The notes under the pieces: model-generated
The model's input: only the letters and a program-made list of their open reading frames with translations
Told to the model about the DNA's origin: nothing
Database searches by the model: none
Assembly (NCBI RefSeq): GCF_003012775.1
Contig: NZ_PXYG01000002.1
Coordinates: 310,001 to 374,000, forward strand
Direction: 5' to 3'
Length of the DNA: 64,000 bases
Origin: Zobellella endophytica
Lineage (GTDB): Bacteria; Pseudomonadota; Gammaproteobacteria; Enterobacterales; Aeromonadaceae
Made by a program: the position numbers and the translations under genes
In this document: piece after piece, positions 9,945 through 18,263 of the stretch
How positions within the stretch are numbered: position 1 is the first letter of the stretch
Layout: the number at the start of each line of letters is the position of its first letter

Positions 9945-11264
9945 TCAGCTGTCCACCTGAACTTCCGGCAAACCTTGTGCCAACCATACACCAACCAGTC
10001 CCATCAGAGAAAACACTAAGATCACCGCCAAACTGGACAGCAGCGCCAGCAACATGCTCAGCGCTCCCGCCAGCAGCAGCAACAGCCCCATCAGGGTATT
10101 GCTCACCGACACATAATCGGTGCGCCGGTTTCCGCCCGCCAGATCCACCAGATAAGTCTTGCGCCCCACCCGGACTCCCGCATGGGCCAGGCTCAGGACG
10201 AAGATCACCAGCGGAAAATAGCCGGGCAGGGGCGTGCCCGCCAGCCACCCCAGGTGTAGCCATACCGCCAGCCCCAGCAGCGAGGCGATCACCGCCGCCA
10301 GCTGCATCACCCGACGGGAGGAGGTGTCGGCCATCCGGCCCCATACCCAGCCGCTGGCGAACTGCGCCAGCCCCTGGGCAATCACCAGCATGCCCAGCAC
10401 CTTCATGCTGGTGTCGGTTTCCCGCGCCAGCAACACATAATAGGGAGTGACCAGGGCGGTGGACAGCAGCAGGGTGCGCACCAGCAGGAAGCGGGCGAAG
10501 TGGGGATCGTCGTGCACCAGCCGCAGGCTGGCCATCGCCTGGCGCCAGCCATCGACCGCCCCCTCGGTAGCGCCGGGCTGCTCCTCGATATTCCGGTAGC
10601 AAGCCATGCCCCACAGCCACACCAGCGCCGCCAGTAGCAGGATCAGGGCATAACCCCAGGGGGGAATGTCGTCCAGCCGGCTCAGCACCAGGCCGAAGAT
10701 CAGCCCCACGCCCCCGGCCAGGCTGGCCCCGGTGCCGGTAACCCGGCCCCGCCCCTGTTTGGGGATGGTTTTGCCCAGCACGTCCTTGGCGGCGATGGAG
10801 CACAGGCCCCGGGCCAGGCTCATCACCGTCAGCAGCAACAGCAGCAGCAGGCCGGCCAGCCAGCCGCTGCCGAGCAGGGTCACCAACGCCATCAGCACCA
10901 GGCAGCCGGCCTGCAGCCCCGCCCCCCACAGCCAGGCACGGCGGCGCAGCGGCATCCGTCGCACATGGGCCCCCAGGATGATCTGCGGCAGCATGGAGCC
11001 GCTCTCACGGATCGGCACCAGCCAGCCGATCAGCCACACCGGCGCCCCCACCGCCTGGAACAGCCAGGGCAGCACCGTCTTGGCATTGACCATCAGTTCG
11101 GCCAGGGCGGTGGCCAGTTGGGACAGCACCAGCCGGCGCCGGTTGGCGGGCACCACCCTGCAGGCCTCGTCGGGGATGTCCCGGCAGACTCGGGCATCCT
11201 CGTCGTTGTTGAGTATTTCCGACAGGCTCGGGTACTGGCCCCGGCCCAGTTTGCTGAACATCAT
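9945..11264 (-). CDS. MFS transporter
   Basis: A 439-residue integral membrane protein with about 12 hydrophobic segments and the major-facilitator architecture. It has an N-terminal cytoplasmic extension of about 50 residues before the first helix (the hydrophobic core begins near LPWLFQAVGAPVW). An AGGAAG ribosome site precedes the tandem ATG codons at 11264 and 11261. The substrate cannot be told. It is followed at once by the DUF3108 gene and is divergent from the CrbR-like regulator. Confidence 0.8.
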   Translation of the reverse strand: MMFSKLGRGQYPSLSEILNNDEDARVCRDIPDEACRVVPANRRRLVLSQLATALAELMVNAKTVLPWLFQAVGAPVWLIGWLVPIRESGSMLPQIILGAHVRRMPLRRRAWLWGAGLQAGCLVLMALVTLLGSGWLAGLLLLLLLTVMSLARGLCSIAAKDVLGKTIPKQGRGRVTGTGASLAGGVGLIFGLVLSRLDDIPPWGYALILLLAALVWLWGMACYRNIEEQPGATEGAVDGWRQAMASLRLVHDDPHFARFLLVRTLLLSTALVTPYYVLLARETDTSMKVLGMLVIAQGLAQFASGWVWGRMADTSSRRVMQLAAVIASLLGLAVWLHLGWLAGTPLPGYFPLVIFVLSLAHAGVRVGRKTYLVDLAGGNRRTDYVSVSNTLMGLLLLLAGALSMLLALLSSLAVILVFSLMGLVGVWLAQGLPEVQVDS

Positions 11265-11401
11265 GAGGCTTCCTTGAGCGGATCACGAAAATCACCACGG
11301 CCTGTTCTCAGGCCTGACCTAAAGCCCTATCATACCAAGGGAAAAACGATGGAAGCAGTTTCCATCGATTACTCACCCGATACAAGGATTCAGATAACAC
11401 C

Positions 11402-12040
11402 ATGGAAACGGGCTACAGCATTATCATTGCCGATGACCACCCCTTGTTTCGCAACGCCCTGCACCAGGCGGTGCAGCTGGCGGTGGAAGGCGCCCACCTG
11501 CAGGAAGTCGACAGCATCGATAACCTGATGCAGTTGCTCACCGAGGTGGACGAGGTCGACCTGCTGCTGCTCGATCTCAAGATGCCCGGGGCCAGCGGTT
11601 TTTCCGGCCTGGCTCAGTTGCGCAACCTGTATCCGGATCTGCCGGTGGTGGTGGTGTCGGCCAGCGAGGAGCCCGCCGTGATGCAGCAGGCCATGCGTTT
11701 CGGCGCCCTCGGGTTCATTCCCAAGTCCGCCCCCATGCGCACCCTGGTCAGCGCCCTCAATACCATCCTCGAGGGGGAACCCTGGTTTCCCGAAGGCATC
11801 AGCCTGGAGGACGCACCGGAAGACGATATCGCCGAGCGCCTGGCCAGCCTGACACCCCAGCAGTACAAGGTGCTCACCATGCTGTCCGAGGGCAAGCTCA
11901 ACAAGCAGATCGCCTACGAGCTGGAGGTGTCCGAAGCCACCATCAAAGCCCACGTCACCGCCATTTTCCGCAAGCTGGGGGTGAAGAACCGCACCCAGGC
12001 GGTGATCGCCCTGTCCCAACTGGACGGTGGGGATCGCTGA
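11402..12040 (+). CDS. crbR: CrbR-like LuxR-type response regulator
   Basis: NarL/LuxR-type regulator of 212 residues: receiver domain with acidic D11-D12, phospho-acceptor D58 (LLLLDLKMPG) and a conserved Lys near residue 110 (GFIPKSAP), then a C-terminal helix-turn-helix (GKLNKQIAYELEVSEATIKAHV). It is convergent with a gene for an SLC5-histidine kinase fusion. That pair matches CrbS/CrbR (also called ActS/ActR or MxtR/ErdR), which in Vibrio and Pseudomonas switches on acetyl-CoA synthetase for acetate use. The assignment rests on the partner and domain order. Confidence 0.82.
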   Translation: METGYSIIIADDHPLFRNALHQAVQLAVEGAHLQEVDSIDNLMQLLTEVDEVDLLLLDLKMPGASGFSGLAQLRNLYPDLPVVVVSASEEPAVMQQAMRFGALGFIPKSAPMRTLVSALNTILEGEPWFPEGISLEDAPEDDIAERLASLTPQQYKVLTMLSEGKLNKQIAYELEVSEATIKAHVTAIFRKLGVKNRTQAVIALSQLDGGDR

Positions 12041-12043
12041 GCG

Positions 12044-12120
12044 GGGACTGGGGACTGGGGACTGGGGACTGGGGACTGGGGACTGGGGACTGGGGACTGG
12101 GGACTGGGGACTGGGGACTG
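12044..12120. repeat. Tandem array of 11 perfect GGGACTG heptamers
   Basis: Eleven uninterrupted copies of a 7-bp unit (77 bp) begin 4 nt after the crbR stop codon. Each unit gives a run of four G on the plus strand, so the array has the potential for G-quadruplex structures. No coding frame of a plausible protein uses it. Confidence 0.97.
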
Positions 12121-12163
12121 GCAGAATTGAATAAAAATTTTCCATGTCAAATAGTCAATTTTA

Positions 12164-12212
12164 AAATCCCAAATCCCAAATCCCAAATCCCAAATCCCAA
12201 ATCCCAAATCCC
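12164..12212. repeat. Tandem array of 7 perfect AAATCCC heptamers
   Basis: Seven perfect copies of a second 7-bp unit (49 bp), ending just before the crbS stop codon (12217-12219) and followed by a degenerate copy. The two arrays are separated by a 43-nt AT-rich spacer and lie between the convergent crbR and crbS genes. Confidence 0.97.
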
Positions 12213-12216
12213 CGAA

Positions 12217-15200
12217 TCACGCCACCAGATGCTGCAACAGCGCCCTTAGCTTGAGCGGCTTGACCGGCTTGCTCAGGTAACTCAGCTGCAACTGTTGCAG
12301 CTCGGCCTGCAGCTCCGGCTGGCGGTCGGCGCTGATCACCACCGCCGGTATACCGCCGAACTCCAGCCGCAGCAGATTGATCACCGCCACCCCGGTCTCG
12401 CCCTCGTCCAGGTGGTAATCCGACAGTATCACCTGGGGCCTGAAGCCCTCCCGGCAATGGCGCCGCGCCGCCTGGCCGTCACCGGCCAGGCGCACCTCGC
12501 AGCCCCAACGCGTCAACAGGCTGGCCATGGCGACCAGGATGTCCGCCTCGTTGTCGATACACAGCACCCGCAGCCCTGCCAGTTGCCCCTTGGCCGGTGC
12601 GGCGGGCTCGTCCCGCGCCACACCGGGCTCGGCCCGCGGCACCGTCACGCTGAACACCGAGCCCTTGCCCTCCACCGAGCGCACCGCCAGCCGATGGCCG
12701 AGGATGCCGGCCAGGCCCCGGGCGATGGCCAGCCCCAGGCCCAGCCCCTGCTGGTGATGGCGCTGGCCATGATCGAGGCGCAGAAACTCGTCGAAGATCA
12801 CCCCCAGCTTGTCGGCGGGAATACCGGGGCCGTTGTCCCACACCTCGATGCACAGTTCCTGGCCACGGCGGCGCAGCCCGAGCAGGATGCGTCCGCCCGG
12901 GTTGTAGCGCAGGGCATTGGTGAGGAAGTTCTGCAGGATGCGACGCAGCAGTCGGGGATCGCTGTGCACCCCGAGCCGGCTGGCCACCACGTCGAAGCGG
13001 CCGCCGTCCTGCTCCGCCAGCACCCCGAGCTCGGCCTTGAGGGTGTCGAACAGGCTGTTCAGGGCAAAGTCTTTCGGCCGGGCGGTGAGCTTGCCCGATT
13101 CCAGCCGGGACATGTCGAGCAGGTCGCCGATCAGCTCCTCGGCGGCGCCGAGGGAGCGGTCGATATGGCCCGCCAGCCGGCGGCTCTCCTCGTCGCCCGA
13201 GGTTTCCAGCCAGGAGGAAGTAAACAGCTTGGCGGCGTTGAGCGGCTGCATCAGATCGTGACTCACCGCCGCCAGGAAGCGGCCCTTGGAGGCATTGGCC
13301 CGCTCCGCCTGGCGGGTCGCCGCCAGCAGTTGCTGGTTGACCGCCGACAGCTCCCGGGTGCGTTCCGCCACCCGCGCCTCCAGCACCACGTTGGCGTCTT
13401 TCAGCACCTGCTCCGCCTGGCGGAAGGTGGTGATGTCGTTGAAGGTCATCACGAAGCCGCCGCCGGGCATGGGATTGCCCTGCATCTCGATCACCCGGCC
13501 GTCGGGGCGGGTACGGGCCGAGACGTGGGCGGTGCCGGCGCGCATATGGGCCACCCGCCGGGTCACCTGCTGCTCCACCTCGCCCGGGCCGCACAGCCCC
13601 TTCTCGGCGTTATAGCGGATGATGTCGGCGATGGCCCGGCCCACCCGGACAAGGCCCGGCGGGTAGGCGAACAACTCGATATAGCGCCGGTTCCAGGCCA
13701 CCAGCCTGAGCTCCTTGTCGACCACCGAAATACCCTGGCCGATGTGCTCGATGGCGCCCTGCAGCAGGCCCCGGTTGAAGCGGAACACGTCGCCGGCCTC
13801 GTCGACGATGGCGGCCAGCTCCTCCAGTTCCATGGAACGGCCCTGCAGCGCCGACGACAGCACCAGCCGCGCCGAGGAGGCGCCGAACACCCCCGCCAGC
13901 ACCCGTTCGGTGTGGCGGATCAGGCTGGCCGGCGCCTGCATGCTGCCGTCCAGGGTGCCCTGCTCGCCGGCGTAGCGGGCGAAGGCCCGCTTGACCCGGG
14001 ATTCGCCCACGAAACGGGAGGCCAGTTGCTCCAGATCCCGCACCGACACCTTGGCCCGGTAGACGTCGCCGTCATCCTTGTGCTGGCGGCCGACGAAGGC
14101 GGCGGCCTGGAAGCGCTCGCTCACCGAGGGCACCGACAGCCAGGAGCCCAGCAGGTAGCCGGCCAGGTTGCACAACAGGCTGAGCAGTATGCCCCAGGTG
14201 GCGGGGCTCATCTCGCCCACCAGGCCCCACTGGGGCGGGGTCAGCAGCCACAGCAGCACGTTGGTGTCCGCATCGCCGGCGAACAGCCCGGTTTCCGCCA
14301 TCAGGTTGAGCAGCCACATCAGCATGCCCAGGCTCAGGCCCCAGTAGGCGCCACGCCGGTTGCCGCCGCGCCACAACAGGCCCAGCACCAGGGCCGGGGC
14401 GAACTGGGCGATGGCGGCGAAGCTGAGGTAGCCGATGCGCGACAGGCTGTGTATCTCTCCCAGCCAGAGGAACACCAGCCAGGCGGTCATCATGATCACG
14501 ATGATGGCGGTGCGACGCACGTTGAGCAGCAGTTGGGCGAAGTCCTCGAAGCCCGCCCCCTGCAGTTGGCGGCGCCGCAGTATCATCGGCAGCACCAGAT
14601 CGTTGCTTACCATGATCGCCAGGGCGATGGTGGAGATGATCATCATGCCGGTGGCGGCGGAGGCGCCGCCGATAAAGGCCAGCACCGCAATGCCCGGGTG
14701 CCCCAGCGCCAGGGGCAGGCTGATCACATAAGTGTCGGGCGAGGTATCGGCGGACAGCCACTGCTGACCGGCCAGGGCCAGGGGCAACACGAAGAGCCCG
14801 AACAGGAACAGGTAGACCGGGAAGATGCGCCGGGCCCAGCGCAGGTCGGCCGGGTCGTGGTGCTCCACCACGGTGACGTGGAACTGGCGCGGCAGGCAGA
14901 TGATGGCGCTCATCGACAGCAGGGTATAGACCCCCATGTCGAGCAGGTTGGCGCCGGTCACCTCGGTCAGGCCGGCGATGAAGTCCTCGGTGATCATCAT
15001 CCGCTGCTGGTTGGGATGGACCAGGATCAGCCAGAGCGCGAAGCCCCCCACCACGATGAAGGCCACCAGCTTGACCACCGACTCCACCGCGATGGCCACC
15101 ATCACCCCGCGCTGGTGCTCGGTGGCGTCGATATGGCGGGTACCGAACAGCAGGATGAACAACATGAACAGCAGCGCCACCATAAAGGCCACTTCGCCGG

Positions 15201-15669
15201 CATCGCGGCCGCCGCCGCCCACCACCTCGGGCGCCACCAGGGTCAGCCCCATGACGATGGCCTTGAGCTGCAGGGCGATGTAGGGCAGCACCCCGACAAT
15301 GGCGATCAGGGTGACATAGACCGCCAGCCGCTGGGATTTGCCGTAGCGGGCGGCGATAAAGTCGGCGATGGAGGTGATGTGCTCGCGCTTGGCCACCTCG
15401 ATCAGCCGGGCGATGAAGGGCCCGGCCAGGGTGAACACCAGTATCGGCCCCAGGTAGATGGGGAAGTAGGACCAGGGATCCGTGCTGGCCTGGCCGACGG
15501 TGCCGAAGAAGCTCCAGGAGGTGCAGTACACCGCCAGGGAAAAGCTGTACAGCAGCGGGCGCACCCGGCGGGAGCGCGCCCCCAGGCGCACCTTGTCGCC
15601 CAGCCAGGCGAACACGAACAGCAGCGCCAGGTAGGCCAGCGCGATGTTGATGACGGTCCAGCCCTGCAT
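12217..15669 (-). CDS. crbS: CrbS-like hybrid histidine kinase with SLC5 transporter domain
   Basis: Large hybrid sensor of 1150 residues. The N-terminal half (to about residue 500) is a sodium:solute symporter (SLC5) domain with about 13 helices. It is followed by a linker, a PAS domain, a coiled coil, an H-box (AVSHDLMQPLNAAK), an ATPase domain with FLTNALRYNPGG and GLGLGLAIARGL, and a C-terminal receiver with ILSDYHLDEG. This order is that of CrbS/MxtR, which couples a solute-carrier domain to control of acetate metabolism through CrbR. Its ATG overlaps the stop of the upstream MFS gene (TGATG), so the two are translationally coupled. Confidence 0.92.
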   Translation of the reverse strand: MQGWTVINIALAYLALLFVFAWLGDKVRLGARSRRVRPLLYSFSLAVYCTSWSFFGTVGQASTDPWSYFPIYLGPILVFTLAGPFIARLIEVAKREHITSIADFIAARYGKSQRLAVYVTLIAIVGVLPYIALQLKAIVMGLTLVAPEVVGGGGRDAGEVAFMVALLFMLFILLFGTRHIDATEHQRGVMVAIAVESVVKLVAFIVVGGFALWLILVHPNQQRMMITEDFIAGLTEVTGANLLDMGVYTLLSMSAIICLPRQFHVTVVEHHDPADLRWARRIFPVYLFLFGLFVLPLALAGQQWLSADTSPDTYVISLPLALGHPGIAVLAFIGGASAATGMMIISTIALAIMVSNDLVLPMILRRRQLQGAGFEDFAQLLLNVRRTAIIVIMMTAWLVFLWLGEIHSLSRIGYLSFAAIAQFAPALVLGLLWRGGNRRGAYWGLSLGMLMWLLNLMAETGLFAGDADTNVLLWLLTPPQWGLVGEMSPATWGILLSLLCNLAGYLLGSWLSVPSVSERFQAAAFVGRQHKDDGDVYRAKVSVRDLEQLASRFVGESRVKRAFARYAGEQGTLDGSMQAPASLIRHTERVLAGVFGASSARLVLSSALQGRSMELEELAAIVDEAGDVFRFNRGLLQGAIEHIGQGISVVDKELRLVAWNRRYIELFAYPPGLVRVGRAIADIIRYNAEKGLCGPGEVEQQVTRRVAHMRAGTAHVSARTRPDGRVIEMQGNPMPGGGFVMTFNDITTFRQAEQVLKDANVVLEARVAERTRELSAVNQQLLAATRQAERANASKGRFLAAVSHDLMQPLNAAKLFTSSWLETSGDEESRRLAGHIDRSLGAAEELIGDLLDMSRLESGKLTARPKDFALNSLFDTLKAELGVLAEQDGGRFDVVASRLGVHSDPRLLRRILQNFLTNALRYNPGGRILLGLRRRGQELCIEVWDNGPGIPADKLGVIFDEFLRLDHGQRHHQQGLGLGLAIARGLAGILGHRLAVRSVEGKGSVFSVTVPRAEPGVARDEPAAPAKGQLAGLRVLCIDNEADILVAMASLLTRWGCEVRLAGDGQAARRHCREGFRPQVILSDYHLDEGETGVAVINLLRLEFGGIPAVVISADRQPELQAELQQLQLSYLSKPVKPLKLRALLQHLVA

Positions 15670-16814
15670 CAGGCCTCCTGTGCCATGGGCCAGGCGTTAC
15701 GCCCCGACAGCCACAGTGCCGGCAGTACCGCCGCCCCCATCAGCCAGAAGGTCTGGCCGCCGAGCAGCGGATACAGCTGGCCGGACAGCACCAGCAGCAG
15801 CGCCACCGCCATGCCCATGGACACGGCGGCATAGAGCGCCTGGGTGCCGATCACCGCCTCGCCGTCGAGCTCCCGGCTGATGAAGCGGATGGCCCCCAGG
15901 TGGCTCAGGCAGAAGCTGCCCGCGTGCAGCAACTGGGCGAAGACCAGCCAGCCCAACTCGGTGGTGGCGCCCATCAGGCCCCAGCGCAACAGGGAGCAGG
16001 CGGCGCCGGCCAGCAGCAGGTGGCGGGCCCGGAGGCGGCCGAACCACTTCTTGTCCATGGCAAAGACCGCGATCTCGGCCAGCACCCCCAGCCCCCACAG
16101 GTAGCCGATCACCGCCATGCTGTAGCCCTGCTGCTGCCAGTACAGGGCGCTGAAGCCGTAATAGAAGGCATGGCTGCCCTGCAGCAGGGAAGTCACCAGC
16201 AGGAAACGCGGCACACCGGGCCGGCGCAGGGCCTGCAGTATGGTATCGCCGCGCCGGCCCCGGCGCAGATCGGCCGGTGCCGGGTTCATCGGCAGCAGGC
16301 AGATGGCCAGCATCAGCGCCAGCGACAGCACCATGGTATGCAGCACCCACTGGGGCCCCAGGCTGCCGCTCAGGCTGCCGACCGTCAGGTTGGCGGCGAT
16401 AAAGGCCGCCGAGCCCCACAGCCGGGCCTTGCCGTAATCCAGGTGCACCTGCACGATGAGGCGGCTGGCGATGGCCTCGGACACCGGCATCAGCGCCGGG
16501 TAAATCAGGTTGACCAGCACCATCAGCGCCAGCAGGGCCAGGCTGGAGTGCCAGCCGTAGAAGCCGGCAAACACCAGCAGGCTCAGCAGGCACAACCAGC
16601 GGGCGGCGGGCAACAGCTGCTCCGCCGCCCGGATCCGGCTCATCACCGCCAGGTTGCCGGCACAGCGGGCCGCCATGCCCAGGCCCAGCAGCAGTCCGAT
16701 AAAGCCGGCTTCCGCCCCGACATGACTGAGCCACAGGGCCCAGAACGGCAGGAAAATGCCGTAACCAAAATAGTAAATCGCGAAAAACAGGGAAAGCCAG
16801 AGCGCAGGCGCCAT
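15669..16814 (-). CDS. MFS transporter, HcaT (3-phenylpropionate) type
   Basis: A 381-residue membrane protein with about 12 hydrophobic segments, opening MAPALWLSLFFAIYYFGYGIFLPFWALWL, which resembles the HcaT/LacY-like branch of the major facilitator family. HcaT is annotated as a phenylpropionate permease, but homologues are widespread and the substrate here is not known. The stop overlaps the crbS start, so it is the first gene of a two-gene unit with crbS. It is divergent from the ChaN-like gene. Confidence 0.8.
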   Translation of the reverse strand: MAPALWLSLFFAIYYFGYGIFLPFWALWLSHVGAEAGFIGLLLGLGMAARCAGNLAVMSRIRAAEQLLPAARWLCLLSLLVFAGFYGWHSSLALLALMVLVNLIYPALMPVSEAIASRLIVQVHLDYGKARLWGSAAFIAANLTVGSLSGSLGPQWVLHTMVLSLALMLAICLLPMNPAPADLRRGRRGDTILQALRRPGVPRFLLVTSLLQGSHAFYYGFSALYWQQQGYSMAVIGYLWGLGVLAEIAVFAMDKKWFGRLRARHLLLAGAACSLLRWGLMGATTELGWLVFAQLLHAGSFCLSHLGAIRFISRELDGEAVIGTQALYAAVSMGMAVALLLVLSGQLYPLLGGQTFWLMGAAVLPALWLSGRNAWPMAQEA

Positions 16815-16900
16815 ATCATCACTGGGTAATAGAATAATGCGGCCTATGATAATAACTTTACGGTTAAATTGCTGTTATCCATTGCGTTAAAGGTGAGCCC

Positions 16901-17803
16901 ATGCACGTACTCATGCTGTTGGTCCTGCTGCTGGTGAGCGGTTGCCAGGCGGCCGGTCCGCCGCCGACCACCCTGTTCAATTATCGGCTGCAGGATGCCG
17001 GGGGGCGGCCGCTGTCGCTGGCGCAAGCGGCGGCCCGGCTGGCCGACGCCGATGTGATCATGGTGGGCGAGCTGCACGGCCACCAGGGTATTCATCGCTT
17101 TCAGGCCGAGCTGCTGGCCCGGCTGCTGCAAGGGCCGGGGCCCGTCGCCCTGGCCATGGAACAGTTCAGCCGCGACAGCCAGCCGGTGCTCGACGCCTAC
17201 CTGCAGCGGGAGCTGGGGGAGAACACCTTTATCGAACGGGCCAACGCCTGGCCCGGTTACCGCAGCGACTACCGCCCGCTGCTGGAGCTGGCCCGCGACG
17301 CCGGCATCCCGGTACTGGCGGCCAACGCCCCCCGCCACATCGTGCGCTGCATCGGCCAGGAGGGCCCGGGCTACCTGGACCGCCTGCCCGCCAGCCACCG
17401 GGCCTGGGTGGCCGAACGGCTGACCCTGGATGACGATGCCTACAAGGCCCGCTTCATGGCCTCCCGCCACCACGGTCAGCCACCCAGCGAATTCCAGTTC
17501 GCCGCCCAGACCAGCTGGGACGACACCATGGCCGAAAGCATCGCCAAGCATCTGGGGGCCAACCCCGGCACCCGGGTGATGCTGACCCTGGGTCGCTTTC
17601 ACATCGGCGAGGGGCTGGGCACCGCCCAGCGCCTGTGGTTGCGGGCCCCGGCGCTGCGGACCGTGCTGATCTACCCGGTCGTTGCCGGGGAGGAAAACCC
17701 GCCGGCCCCGCTGTGGCGGCTGCATGTCGCGCCCCTGCCGCCGGTCCGGCTGAGCGACGAGCCGCTGCCGGCCATGGGTACCGCCGCCGGCACCGCCTGC
17801 TGA
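16901..17803 (+). CDS. ChaN family lipoprotein
   Basis: A 300-residue lipoprotein with a lipobox LVSGC (lipidated Cys15), so it is anchored in a membrane. The body shows the ChaN/heme-binding-like pattern: VGELHGHQGIHRFQ near the start, GPVALAMEQFSRDSQPVLD, and a C-terminal TLGRFHIGEGLG. Some members of this family bind heme (the Campylobacter ChaN) and are tied to iron regulation, but no such role is proven here. It stands alone between a divergent MFS gene and the SMR gene. Confidence 0.82.
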   Translation: MHVLMLLVLLLVSGCQAAGPPPTTLFNYRLQDAGGRPLSLAQAAARLADADVIMVGELHGHQGIHRFQAELLARLLQGPGPVALAMEQFSRDSQPVLDAYLQRELGENTFIERANAWPGYRSDYRPLLELARDAGIPVLAANAPRHIVRCIGQEGPGYLDRLPASHRAWVAERLTLDDDAYKARFMASRHHGQPPSEFQFAAQTSWDDTMAESIAKHLGANPGTRVMLTLGRFHIGEGLGTAQRLWLRAPALRTVLIYPVVAGEENPPAPLWRLHVAPLPPVRLSDEPLPAMGTAAGTAC

Positions 17804-17804
17804 G

Positions 17805-17837
17805 CCGGTCCGCCAACGGGCAGCGGCGGCGGACCGG
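17805..17837 (+). terminator. Terminator-like hairpin after the ChaN gene
   Basis: A perfect 10-bp stem (CCGGTCCGCC at 17805-17814 with GGCGGACCGG at 17828-17837) begins one base after the stop codon. There is no T-run behind it, so termination would be weak or factor-dependent. Confidence 0.4.
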
Positions 17838-17929
17838 ACTCGTCTGTCTATCGATTTCAGCGATGGATCCTCCTTTTACCGGGCGAGGGAAATGCGGCAC
17901 ATTGGACGCTTTACGCCACGGATGCCGCT

Positions 17930-18262
17930 ATGAATCCTTATCTGTTACTGGCCATGGCCATCGCCGCCGAAGTGGTGGCCACCACCGCCCTCAAGGCCTC
18001 GGCGGGGTTCAGCCGGCTCGGGCCCAGCCTGCTGGTGGTGGCCGGCTACGGCGCCGCCTTCTGGCTGCTGGGGCTGGTGATGCACACCGTGCCGGTGGGG
18101 GTGGCCTACGCCATCTGGTCCGGCGCCGGCATCGTGCTGATCACCCTGCTGGCGGTCGTCGTCTACCGCCAGCTGCCCGACCTGCCGGCCCTGCTCGGCA
18201 TGGGATTGATCATCGCCGGGGTGGTGGTGATCCAGCTGTGGTCCGACAGCGGCGGCCACTGA
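17930..18262 (+). CDS. Small multidrug resistance (SMR) family transporter
   Basis: A 110-residue protein with four membrane helices, the standard size of the SMR family. The essential Glu14 is present in helix 1 (AIAAEVVATTALKAS), and the helix-3 segment GVAYAIWSGAGIV is the usual family pattern. Homologues are EmrE-like drug or guanidinium exporters working as antiparallel dimers. I saw no guanidine riboswitch in the 127 nt upstream. It ends 1 nt before the convergent PAS-GGDEF-EAL gene stop. Confidence 0.93.
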   Translation: MNPYLLLAMAIAAEVVATTALKASAGFSRLGPSLLVVAGYGAAFWLLGLVMHTVPVGVAYAIWSGAGIVLITLLAVVVYRQLPDLPALLGMGLIIAGVVVIQLWSDSGGH

Positions 18263-18263
18263 G

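Noticed and set aside
12044-12212. Heptamer arrays as a CRISPR
   Set aside because: The units are 7 bp and directly adjacent, without spacers, and no cas gene is nearby.
12295-15834. Very long open frame (1179 codons) on the plus strand opposite crbS
   Set aside because: It is antisense to a clearly conserved gene, rich in Gln, His, Gly, Ala and Arg without domains, as expected from high-GC codon bias.
17804-17929. Guanidine riboswitch upstream of the SMR gene
   Set aside because: I looked for the conserved motifs of guanidine-I, -II and -III classes and saw none; only a terminator-like hairpin of the preceding gene is present.
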